Assembly (NCBI GenBank): GCA_007922195.1
Contig: ML682121.1
Coordinates: forward strand, 1,392,017-1,456,016
Length of the DNA stretch: 64,000 nt
Source: Podocnemis expansa
Lineage: Eukaryota > Chordata > Testudines > Podocnemididae
Reading direction: 5' to 3'
Part shown: in pieces, positions 10,800 through 22,800 of the stretch
Position numbering within the stretch: the first letter of the stretch is position 1
Layout of the letters: each line of letters begins with the position of its first letter
Notes under the pieces: generated by a model
The model's database searches: none
What the model saw: the letters and a program-made list of their open reading frames with translations, nothing else
Told to the model about the DNA's origin: nothing
Program-made: the position numbers and the translations under genes

Positions 10800-13700
10800 G
10801 ATACGGACCGAAAGAGGAACCGTGGTGGTGATGAAAGCCTATGACAGTCGGACACTAGTGGGGCTGTAGGAGGAAAAGATGATGCTGTGTCTGAAAGAAA
10901 TGGTGGCTGTTGCAGCCAGCTGTCCACAACTCTCTTGCAAAAGCCAGGAAGGGTGCGGACCAGCTTCATAGGGCTTGGAGTCACTTCAGGAGGCCCACCA
11001 TTGCTGGTTGAGTCAAGGCCCTGCCTATGGAGAAGGCTGTCGGTCGGTGGATGCGGGTGGCTGGTCCCAGAGGTCAGAGAAGGCTTTCCAAGAATGAAGT
11101 TGAATAGGACGATGCTCAGCTGTGATGCGGGCTACACCATTTGGATGGGATGAAACAATTTACTCCTCAGAGTTGGCATCCTGAATCAACCTTTATCTAC
11201 CTCCCCTTCTTCACAGACATCCATCACATCAAGGCCAGACAAGACCAGCGTGACATCCTGCCCATCACATGTTACAGAGCCTTGTCCACTTCATCTGGGA
11301 CAGGGAGACAGAAAATCAAGGAGACCCACATGGCTGACAGGAAGCTGGGGTGCGTTTCGATTGCAGAGGCAAACATTGAATGGAAACGACTTGCCAAGAC
11401 CTTGACACCTCATCTTGCAGGCGGTGGGCACTTGTTCTTCAGCCAACTTCGGGATTTGTCAGGGTCCACAGTGGGGCTGGGGCCAGCTGGCTCCTGCCAC
11501 TGGGGCCCCGGGTCCTCAGTTGAGGCCAGCTGCTGCCACTGATGCCAGCCCCAGGTCCCAGGCTGGGGCCAGACCCCATGCCTGACCCGGGGCCAGGGAA
11601 GTCAGCCACTGCTGTTGGCCCTACCTGAGCTACTCCCAGAGGTGTGGGCTGGAAGTCAGCTGGGTTTTCTTCTTCAGTGTCTGCCTCCCCCTCACTTTCC
11701 TCTGAGGGCTTCCAGAAAAACCCTCCTCGCCTGGCCCTGTGCCCCGGTCCTGGCTGGGAGGGGTTGGACCAAAGGTGACCCAGGAAAATCCTACTGCTTG
11801 TCTACACTTGAAAACCTACAGTGGCCTGGCAGCCGGCATAGGTAATCCACCTCCTCAAGAGGTGGTAAGTGGATAGATGGGAGAATTTTGCTGTTGACCT
11901 AACACTGTCCACATGGGGAACTTAGCTGGGCTCAGTGGTGTGGATTCTCACATCCCAGAGCGACGTGGCTGGGTCGATCTGGTTTCCTTGCACAGATCAG
12001 CCCTGAGGGAGGCCAGCAAGGATGTGAGTTGGTGGGAAGGAGTTTGCACCTGTTGAAATCCCCCCAGCGAAGAAGTCTCAGGCACCAGCCCACTGCCTTC
12101 AGCAACAAGGCATCAGGCCATCTTTAGAAATCCTGGGAGGGTCTGCAAATCGGTGTGAAAGCCAGCTTGGTTTTGGCCCTGGCTCCCCCTGTGCAATGGG
12201 TGAACTCAAATGGACTCAGGCGCCCAAGGCACCGATGTTGCTTGGGATGTTGTCGGGGGAGACGGCTGCTCCATCACCTGCCTAGACTTTTGGTGTGCCA
12301 GGTCTCCTGGGGGTGACCTAAGGTGGCTTCTGGCCACATCCAGCCGGGTCTTGCAGAAACAGATGGGATCAGGTGCTTCCTCATGGAGGAGGTGGTGGTT
12401 CATTTGTTTGTTAACAGCTGGTCGGTGATGATCCACGTCTGCTTTAGTTTGCTCTGCTCTCTGCTGCCGGCCCATGTAGGTAGTGGACGTGGCCAGTGTA
12501 TAGGAATGCTGCTTCCCCATCCCTGCTCCCCAGACCCCATAGCATCATGGAAGTGACCTAACGAGGTTATGTTTCCTAGTCCCCTGCATGCAAGATGGAT
12601 TGAGTGATAACTAGCTATCTCCTCCTTTCCAGCCCACCTTCCTGCTCCTCGGCCCCATTCACCACAGCCACAGCTCAGCTCCTGCCGGCTGTGACCCTCG
12701 GCTGCACATCTGTCCCAAGACACTTGCTGGCTCATCCGCTCCCCAGAGGGAGACATGTAAGGTGTAGCTTTTTTGGGTAGGCTTTTAAAAAAAAATACAC
12801 TGGTTGTTCTTTGTTTATATAAGAAATGGCCAGGGGAAATGGGAGCGGCGAAGAGAGCAACCAAGCCCTGGGAGATGTCCACCTTGTTGCTTAATGCGTG
12901 ACTGGAATGTGCCCAGACACCATGGTGATGGGTGTGACAGAGGAACATATAAATAGACTAGAACAGTAGTTTGGGGAGAAGCACTGAGGATACAGGGGAC
13001 AGAAACTGAGGTGCTGGTGGTCAGGCAGCTGGGAAGGGAAGAGGGTTGAGGGGTAAAGGATTGGGGAACAGAGATGTGGTGCAAAGGACTGGTGCATGTC
13101 CTGTTACACAGAGACACACACAGGATCCCCGCTAGAAACATGCACACGACTCTACAGGACTCTAGACACACACACCATCCTAAAACACCCACACCAGCAT
13201 ACTGAGGTCTGCATCCACCCTATTGCGTCACTGCTGTCCACACTCACACACCAGCCAAATCTGCTGGGAGGAAGAATTTAATGAGAAAACTGTCCAGCTG
13301 TGCTGATCCGGCTGAGACCACGTCTCATCCATGGGGACTCTACCCATCCATGCCCTGGTCCGTGGCAAACCCTGTGCTGTCAAGTCCCCACGCAGGCTTT
13401 TTGGGTGCAGGCCAGCTGTCTGGATGTCCTGAAGCAAGGCTCAGGGCCCGGCCCTTGTAATGAGTGCAGCAGGTGGCTTGGGTGGCGTGGAAGTGTTGGG
13501 AGGGGTCTGCCTGGGGCACTGTGCTCCCCGCCTCATCTGCTCACCCCTGGGATCCGGCCCAAGCTAGCCAGTGAATAAGCAGAGAGCGCTCAGCCAACGT
13601 CCTGGGGCAGGCAAGGATGAGTGCACACTGACACCTCGGCTATCCACCGCTCTCTGGGATCCTGCTCCGTGTCTGGGTGCAGCCTGGCCCTATCCTGCCC
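10800..13700. other. Upstream flank of the lipoxygenase gene, no gene recognised
   Basis: Contains a GC-rich imperfect repeat of 'ggggccagctggctcctgcc' type near 11470-11600 and no credible exon. No CpG island or clear TATA box could be tied to the lipoxygenase start. Confidence 0.45.
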
Positions 13701-13703
13701 CCA

Positions 13704-13850
13704 ATGGCCGTCTACAAAGTCCAGGTGTCCACTGGCCAGGAACCGATCGCCGGCACCTTCGACTCCATCTCCATCACCCTAGTGGGCAGCCACGGGGAGA
13801 GCTCCAAACATGCGCTAGATGCATTCTGGGTCGACTTTCAGCCAGGAGCC
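13704..13850 (+). CDS. ALOX15B: Lipoxygenase exon 1 (residues 1-49)
   Basis: Starts at the ATG of [11 protein letters not shown], the usual PLAT-domain opening, and ends phase 0 before donor GTGAGT. The frame stays open upstream but has no ATG there, so 13704 is chosen as start; the -3 base is C, so the Kozak context is only moderate. Confidence 0.92.
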
Positions 13851-16800
13851 GTGAGTATTTTCAGGGGGTCGTTGCAGGTATGTGCGGGTGGGCGGAACGG
13901 GGAACACACCAGAATCTCCCTGTTCTGTGCGGAAATAGGAGCGATGATTTGGGAGCCAGGGTCTGGGCTGGGTCTCAGGATGCCTGGCTTCCTTTCTTGG
14001 CTCAGCTCTGACTGCCCATGTGCATTGCACTGAATCTCTCAGGCCTCAGTTTCCCCTTGTGTACAATGAAGAGGAGAAAAACCCTGCTCTTCACTTCTCC
14101 AGTTTGGGTGTGCTTGAATCCTTAAACGAAATGTGCCGGAGCTCCGATGGAGCGGGGCTAATGCCAGTCTGAAAAGGATCAGTGTTGGGAGGGCAGCAGC
14201 CCTGACAACAGGGGGGCAGAGACGGGATGTGACAGCTGGGGTGCCGGCATCCTCATCTTTGCTGGAGTGCCAGGTGGCGTGGGCAGGGGCCGTTCCCTGG
14301 ATGTAGAGGTTTTCCACCGAGGGGGTTAGGGACCTGCCCAGCCAAAAAGTACCAGCTGCCTCTGTGCTCTCCAGGCTACATCCTGATTTGGCACTGTGAG
14401 CCTAGACTTTGGACCTCTCTCTCATTGTACGTCTGTGCAGAACCTGGAGCAACAGGGTCCCTGATCTCTGTCTGGTTCAGTCCAGTATGAGAAGGCAACC
14501 TTTCCTCTGATGCCCACCTGCATGTCTTGTAATCCCTTCCTGGCCACACCGTGGCGCCACCTGCCCGTCAGATCTGCTATATTCATTTTTTTGGAACAAT
14601 TGGGCTGAAAAAATTAACACAACCTTACCACTCCTTAATAAAAAACTGTGTTAAATGAGGTCGCAAGTTTGGTTCACAGACACCTCAGCCTGCTTAGGGC
14701 TGTGGCTGACGCACTGTGATTTCTTTTCTAACCTTTTATGAAAGCTACAGCAAGGAAGGAGAAACGTAAAGTGAGTCAGCCCTTGATTCTGACACCATTT
14801 CTTGCCCCTTTTGCCCTCAGCTGCAGAGGGAGCGAGAAGGAAAAGTCAACCACCTTTCGCAGTCTCTTAGAAAGTATAAAAGAGGGCAATAACCGTCCTT
14901 CGGGGACAAGAGAAGTGAAGTGAGGGTGCCTGGAGCTGCCGTTTACAGTCCAATCCCTTTTCCTCCCAGGCGGAGGTTGGGCTTTAGCTGGAGTTGGTGG
15001 TACCACATGGGTCCCTCTCTCTGGCCAAGTCTGGTCAGGACATTTCTCAGGCTTAGGAGGACAAAGCCCCAGATCTCTGGAGATGGTGGGTGCTGTTATC
15101 TCCCCAAAGTCTTCTTCTGAAGGATCCCAAGGAGTGCTAGGTGGAATCACCCATCCTGTCGTTGCTTTGTCCACCAAGCTCTGACACACCCCTTGTGGTT
15201 AATTATGTTTCAGCCCCACCTCAGCTGTGTTCAAGGAGCATAATGTTAACCAGTTTTGGATGATATCAAAGGGTGTTGGGTTTCAACTCATCCAACTTCT
15301 CTCTCCACTTTTCTTGCATCTGTTGCCAGGCCTGCTGTTCTTACAGGGTATGGTGACATTGGGTGAACTCACATTCTCTTTTTTACAATTAAACTTGCAC
15401 TCAGAGTCAATTAGCCAAGCCAGTTACCACAAAAGGTCCCCAGTAGGTTTGGAGAAGCTCTAAGCCAGCTCTGGTTGGCCAAAGGCCTGATGTTAATACA
15501 TCTGGAGTACGTGCTGTGAGAGAGGCCGGGTGAGATGGGAAGGCAGAGGGAAGGAAGAGCCCTTGAGTCCCACACCTGGTAGTGTTATTGGCCAAGCAAG
15601 TGCTGGGTGGTGTCACTTGTCCGCGTCTCTGTTGTCTGCTCACGGTGACAGGATTTAGTGGGAATGAATCATCTGAGATTTTAGGAGACCTGGGGGAAGA
15701 ACTTAGTCGAGATCTGGGCATGACTTTCAACATAGGGCACAAGGTCACCTGTTGGCATGAAGGGGCATCGCTCCAGGGGAGTCAATGGAGTTGGATCCCA
15801 GCTGGCGGCAATAGGGGTCTCTCCACTGGAGTCAATGGGGCCAAATCCCAGCTGGTGTCGGTGGGCATCTCTGCCCTGGAGTCAATGGATCCCCAATGAG
15901 GTTAAATGGGGCTGAGGATCTGGCCCCATTGATTCCAAAGGAGAGATGACCATTGACCAACTGGGGATCTGGCCACAAGAAAGACGCTATCCTTCAGATC
16001 TGCCCACACAACACTCCCTATCCTGAGTGGCTTGAGCAGGCAGGAAATGCTGGCTCCGTGTCTAACTCTGCCTGTGCTCTGTCTCTCCAGGTGGGGGAAT
16101 ACGAGGTGCACAGCGCGCAGTCCCTGGGGCAGATCATGCTGGTCCGACTCCACAAGGAGCCCTATTCCTTCTTCCCTGAGAACATCTGGTTCTGCAACTT
16201 TGTCCGAGTGATGTCCCCCGAGGGGCAGACCTACCACTTCCCCTGCTACCAGTGGATTCATGGCTATTGCACCGTGGAGCTTGCGGAGAGCACAGGTGTG
16301 ACCCACCGGGAGGGCGCCTGGATTCCTGGGTTCTTCATCCACCTCTCTCTGACCTTAGGCAACTGACTCCCCCAGCAACAACATCTGGGGTGGCTCCTTC
16401 AGCTATAGCAGGCTGGTGCTGGCTCTCCCCATCAGGAGAAACCCACCACTCAGTTCATCTGAGACTCTGCACCCAAGTCAAGAGAATGACTTTCATTCTG
16501 GTTTAGCTGCGCCGGTGCCTCTTTGTGTCTGGACACGCTTGAACCGCTGTCATCCTGAATCAGAGAGGTTTTGCTAATGAGAGTTAATTTACAGCTAGCT
16601 GGTGTCTCAGGGCCATGGGAGGGGTCAATGCGTGAGCAAAGCTAAAGTTTTGTGGGGATGAAAAGTGGGAAGGGGTGAAAGGTACCCCAGTGGATAGCTA
16701 GCTAGCTAGATGGCTTTGTGTGAGCTAGATAGATAGACCAGAGGTGTATAGCAATAGAGGGAAGGGGGGTGTATGGGGTTAGACATGTTGACAGAAGGCT

Positions 16801-19800
16801 GGCATTGAGGGGCCCTTCTGGGTTGGAGGGGCTGAGACTGATCCCCCAAACCAGGGTGTGTCAAATTTCCTGGTCTTTCTCCCTCTCTACAGCCAAAACG
16901 CCTTGTGACGAGGCCCATCCCCTGCTCCAGAAGCATCGTCGTGAGGAGGTGTTGCTGCGACAGGAGAGATATAGGTGAGTTGGGGGGACATTTAGGGCAA
17001 TTCCCTTCTCTCAGAGAAATGGGATCAGGCTCTCGGCACACTCAGGTAGGTGCTTCGGGCTGCATCCCTTACACCTGGCTCTGGGGTTAAAGCGTTCTGC
17101 ACAACCCAAGGCTAGACGTTAAGGAACTTTTCAATCCTCCTGGAGCAATGCGGGAGCTGACAGGCCCCTAAGCCTCTGGGCCAGTTGCTCTCACAGGTCA
17201 CGGCCCCACAATCACTCTGTAACTCACTTTCCCCATCTGTGAAATGGGAATAATGATGCTGGCCTCTTTGCTAAAGTGCTGTGACAGCTGCTGACGACCA
17301 CAGTGGGAATTTCTTATTGCTCATGGCCCTCTTCTCCCTCGAACAGGTGGAAGGAGTACATCCCTGGTGCCCCTTGGTGTGCTGACGTTGACAGCGCCAT
17401 GACTGCAGAGTTCAACCTCCAGTATTCAGCCCACAAGGCCTCTGCCTTCTTTGGCCGTGGGGTGGCGGCGTAAGTGTGTGTCCATGGGGGACTGTGCCTG
17501 AAAGTCACTTCCTAGAGAGCTGGACCGGCTCCCGAGAAGAATTTATGTGTCTAACTCCATTGGGAGTCAAGGGGAGTTAGGTCCCTGTGTGTTTTTCAGG
17601 AGCTGAGCTTTCGTGTCTCGCATTACAAGGTCCGAAATTATTTAATCAGCCCTAATTCTGCCCCACACTCCAACCTGACCCTGGCAGCATATCTATCTAT
17701 CTATCTGGGAGCTGCAGTCAACATTTTCCTCAGGACTCGGGAAGTAAATATAAAATTGCAGCTGTTTGAAAAATGGCTGGAGGACACACAGACAGCAGGA
17801 CAGACAGGTGGCATAGGTAGGGCTGGAGAGCCAGAGGGGTGATGTGGGGACAGACAGACAGCAGGGTGTGTGACGGGATGGATAGACAGAGGGGTGCACG
17901 GAGGGATGGACGGAGGGATGTGTATAAGGCCAAGCAGGGGATGCACAAGGGCACAGCCAGAGACGGGTGCAGAGGGGACAGACAGACAAAGGGATGTGTA
18001 AGGGGCCAGGCAGACAGAGAACGTACATGGGATCAGACCCAGAGAGTGGGGTGTGTGGGGACAGAGCGATACAAGGTTCACATGGGGCCAGACAGACGTG
18101 TGCGAGGGGATGAAGAGCCAGAGGGTGCCCCTGGGAACAGACAGACAGAAGGGAATGAAGGGGGCACAGGCGGACGTAGCAGGAATTATGGGGTCAGAGA
18201 GGACAATATGAAAAGGGGTCCTGACAGACAGACAAAGAGGGTGCTTGGGAAGAGACAGACAAAGGGGTGTAAAGGGGGCATATGGGGGAGGCAGAGAGGG
18301 GTTTGAAGGGGCAGACAGACAGACAGAGGGGTGTGAAGGGGGTACAGACAGACAGAGGGGTTTGATGAGGNNNNNNNNNNGGGTGCCAACGTGCGGTTTG
18401 AAGGGGCAGACAGACAGGCAGAGGCGGATGGATGGGACCAGACAGGCTGGGAAGGGCAGGCAGAGCGAGGGGGTGTCTGGGACAGGCAGAGGGGGCCGCG
18501 GGGGTAGACAACGTGCTCCCCAGGCCCCCGGTCTCTGAGCGTGGCTCCCCGTCCCCACAGGCTGATAGAGAGCAAGGTGAAGGGGTTCCTGGACCGGCCA
18601 TTCTCCTGGCAGAAGCTGGCTGACATCCTGAAGGTTTTCTGGTTCTACCACAGCCCGGTCTCAGGTCCGTGCTGCCCCACATCTGCAGTTTTCCCCTCGC
18701 CTGGGGGCTGGGCCCATACCCCTTAGCCAGCTGGCCCTGCCAGTCTCAGCCTTGCCCCACGGCTTTTGTCAGGACTAGGACCACAAGGCCTGGTGGGGAG
18801 GGGTTTGTCTGTGACCCCCCAGAGTAGAGTGAGGGGGAGGCAGAGGAAAACCCAGCTGACTCCCCAACCCACTAGTCCCTGCTCCCCCCCAGAGCCAGGC
18901 ACAGAACCCAGGAGTCCTGGCTCCATGCAACCCCCTCCTCTAAGCACAAGACCCTGCTCCCTTCTCAGGATGCTGGGGTACAATTTAAAGGGCTGGTGTG
19001 TGTCTGCTGCATCCCCAGACTACGTCACCAAGCACTGGAAGGAAGATGAATTCTTCGGGTACCAGTATCTGAACGGGGTCAACCCGGTTCTGATCCGGAA
19101 ATGCACGGAGCTCCCGGACAACTTCCCCGTGACGCAGGAGATGGTGGCTGGCTCCCTGGGGGAGTCCACCAGCCTCCACGAGGAGCTGCAGGTAACACTC
19201 CCCATCCTCTCCCCACAAATAATCCTATTTCACTCCTCCAGCCTCACAGCTCCCTTGGGGCCTGGCTGCTTCCCAGCCCTGCTGAGTCCGTCCTGCCCCG
19301 CACTCCTCCGACTCCTGCTGGCAGGAGCATGGGGTTGTCTCCCCCCCGCCAAAAATTGTTTGTAGCAAAGCGGATATGAATAAATACCCCCCTGCCCACT
19401 CCAGAGGTGGTTGCATCGCAGCACCAGGCAAGGGATTCCTGTACAAATATCCTTCCTGCCTTTGGGGTGGCTGCCTCTCGGTGCCCGGTGAGGGCTTCTT
19501 GTGTAACCGCCCTGCCCCAGAGGTGGCTGCAGCTCAGCACTGGGTGAGGGATCCGTGCACAGTGTCATGCACGTTGCTAGCTGGGGCACTGCTGAAGAGA
19601 TGTTCACAACTCTGCAAGGGGCACTGACAGTCCCGTCTCGGCATGGCAGAGAGGGAACCTTTACCTGGCTGATTACAAGCTCCTGGAGGACATTCCTGCT
19701 ACCAAAGTGAACGGGCAGCAGCAGTACATCGCCGCGCCCCTGTGCCTGCTGTACCAGAGACCCAGCGGGGACCTCGTGCCCTTGGCCATCCAGGTGAGGA

Positions 19801-22800
19801 GCCACCATCCCTCTTCCTGGACCCACTCCTCTGACGTCAGGGAGGATAGACTGGATGGGTCCATTGCTCTGACCTGGTGGAGAGTACTGGGTTGGATGGA
19901 CCCCTTGCTCTGATTTGGCAGGGCAAGTAGTGGGTTGGATGGGCCCGTTGCTTAGATCCAGGGGGGACTGGGATGGAAGCCCCCATTGCTCTGACCTGGG
20001 ATGGGAACTGGGCTGGATGTGCCCATTGCTCTAGCCTGGGAGGGACACGGGTTGGATGGGTTCGCTGCACTGACACAGGCGACCCCAGGCCCTTTGCTCT
20101 GACCCAGCTCCCCCACAGCTCAGCCAGCGCCCGGGCCCCAACAGCCCCATCTTCCTGCCCAGCGACTCCGAGTGGCTCTGGACCCTGGCCAAGACCTGGG
20201 TGCGAAGCTCCGAGTTCCACCTCCACGAAGTCATCTCCCATCTCCTCCGGGCCCACCTGCTGGCCGAGGTCTTTGCTGTGGCCACCCAGCGCCAGCTGCC
20301 CATGTGCCACCCCTTGTACAAGGTGAGGAGGCTTGGCATGGGGGGGCAGTGCATGGGGCGGGGACCTGGGAGCATCGGCCAATGGGACGGTGGGGATCCT
20401 TCTCTCCAGCATCTCGGGCAGGATGCAAACAGTTGGCACCAGCTGATAGGGAAAGTACCATTCCCAGCTATCCACCTGGACTCGCCGGGCTCTCCCTGCG
20501 TCACTCCGTGTCTGTGGGTGCTGTTGAGAAAACCAAGGGTGTCCCAGGCTTGCTGTGCCCAGCTGGGGTGTACGGCCCAGCCATACCCAGTGTGCATCCA
20601 GTCCACTGTGCCTAGTGTGCTCTCCAGATGTGCTTGGCTGTGATATCGAGCTGTGTGCTCTGAGGTCAGTTCTCCGCTGTCTCCTGACCCCAGACTCCTT
20701 CGCCTCTGCAAAGCCTCTTGTCCACCAGTAAAGACCGTGGTATTTGGGCTGGAGTAGAGTGGGAGGGACCTAGCACCTCCTCGCTCTGGCAGATTCATCC
20801 TTCTGCCCCCTTCCATCTCTTTTCTTCCAGCTCCTGGTCCCTCACATCCGCTTCTCCATCCATATCGACGTCCTCGCCAGGACCTTTCTCGTCAGCCCTG
20901 GGGGCGTATTCGATCGGGTAAAAGGGCAATGATAATCCCTTGCTTGCATCTGGGGCATCTCAAAGCACTTTACAATGGACATCAGGAGTATGGGCTTCAT
21001 TTTAGAGATGGGGAGACTGAGGCAGAAGGCGGGGATTAATTTGCACAGCATCTCTTTGGTAGAGCTCTAGTCTGTAAGCTCCCTTCTTGGCTCTTCAGCC
21101 AGGAGGGAGAAAGAACAAACCACTTTTTATAATGTGATTGAATCAACCACCTGAGCAAACTAGAGAGTGTGGCTGCGACCACAGCCTGACCTCGTGCCGC
21201 ACGGGCCTATCCCTGGCGTACGCAAGCAGACAAACATGCCACAATTTCAGGCCTTTTAGTCAGGGTGAGACACGTGGATTTTTTTTTTCCCCTGAATGTA
21301 CGTTAGGTGAAAATAAGAGATTCAAAATAAAAATTGGCTGTTTTCGAAAAAAGTTTGTGACATTTTTATGGCATTTTCTCTGCATTTTTCCTTCCCATTT
21401 TTAATTTTTCTCCCTATTTCTTGTCCCTGTTTGCTTTTGATTGTTTTTCCTGGTCCCCCTTTTTTCTTGCTTTTCCTTATTTTCTTGTCTCCTGCTCCCC
21501 ACTTTTTTCTTGAATTTTCTATTTATTCCTTGCTTTTCTTTCATTTCCCCCCTTACCCTCCTTTTTCTTGTTTATTTCTCTTTTCACTTTCTTCTTAACT
21601 TGTTTTATCCCCTTGTTTTTTCCATTTTATTTTTGGGTATTTCCTTTTTCCACGTTTTCCCTTCACTTCCCTTTTTTCTTGTTTCTTTCTTTTTTTCACC
21701 TTTTTTAAAAAAGTTTGTCTGTTTTTTTTCCTCCTGGTTTTCTTTATTTTTTTTTCTTGGGTTCTCCCATCCCCATCCCCCCCCCCCTTTTTAATTTTGT
21801 TTCTTTCTCTTCCACTTTTTTCTACATTTGTCTGTTTTTTTCCTTAGTTTTTCCATTTTTCCTGTTTTTTTTCTCTTTTCCCTTGTCCCCCTCCACCCCT
21901 TTCCCCATTTTTCACAAAATCATAGAATTATAGGGCTGGAAGGGACCTCATGAGGTCATCTAGTCCTACCCCCTGCTAAAAGCAGGCCTACTCCCTCTAA
22001 AATTTTTTTGTTTTTCACTTTTCTCGTTTTTTTCTGATTTTTGTTTATTTTCCAATTTTTGCTTAGTTTTCCCATTATTCACCTTGCCCCTCACTTTCTT
22101 TTTACTTTCCCAGTTCCTTTAAACAGTGAAGATTTTTTTTTTTTTTGGGAAAGGAAATTCAGTCTCCAAAGGATTTGGAAGGTTTGATTCCCAGCCCCTG
22201 GGGCATTCTAGCCACCCTCGTGTATTGCACCCTCCCATGGGCCGTGCATTTCCGTGGTAATCGCTCCCATTGAGCCCGGTCTGGGTCTATATTCCACAGG
22301 CCATAGCGACTGGGCGACGAGGACTTGGCGACCTGCTCCGCAAGGGCTTGGAGAACCTGACCTACACCATGCTCTGCCTTCCCGATGACATCCAGGAACG
22401 TGGCGTTGCCTCCCTCCAGAACTACTACTACCGGGATGATGGGCTCAAGATCTGGGCTGCCATAGAGAGGTGAGGGGGGTGCTGTGTGGGGCTGGAGGGG
22501 AATGGGATGGGGAGAGCTGTGCTGGAAGGGAAGAGGTTGAAGAGGACAGGGTGCTGTATTTGGTTGGGTTGTGTGTCAGTGTGGAGTGGTGGCAGCACTT
22601 TGGATGGAGGGAACGGGGTTAACTGTTGGACCTAGTGAAATCCTAGGGGGTAGGGGTCAAAGTGGGGGGCTCTGAGTGGCGAGGGTTGGGGAAGGGAGCT
22701 GAAAACCAACAATTTTCAAAATATTCAGCTCATTGAGAAATCACACGAAAAAAGAACTTTCTTGCACGTCAAAGGAAACATTTTGTATGGTGTAAATTGA

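Noticed and set aside
17701..18651. Long minus-strand frame (over 300 codons) rich in PSVCLSVPS-like text
   Set aside because: It is the reverse reading of the CAGACAGA array, contains the N gap and overlaps a lipoxygenase exon; no family similarity.
21368..21933. Hydrophobic Phe/Leu/Ser-rich frames suggesting membrane proteins
   Set aside because: Direct translation of a T/C tract inside an intron; no gene.
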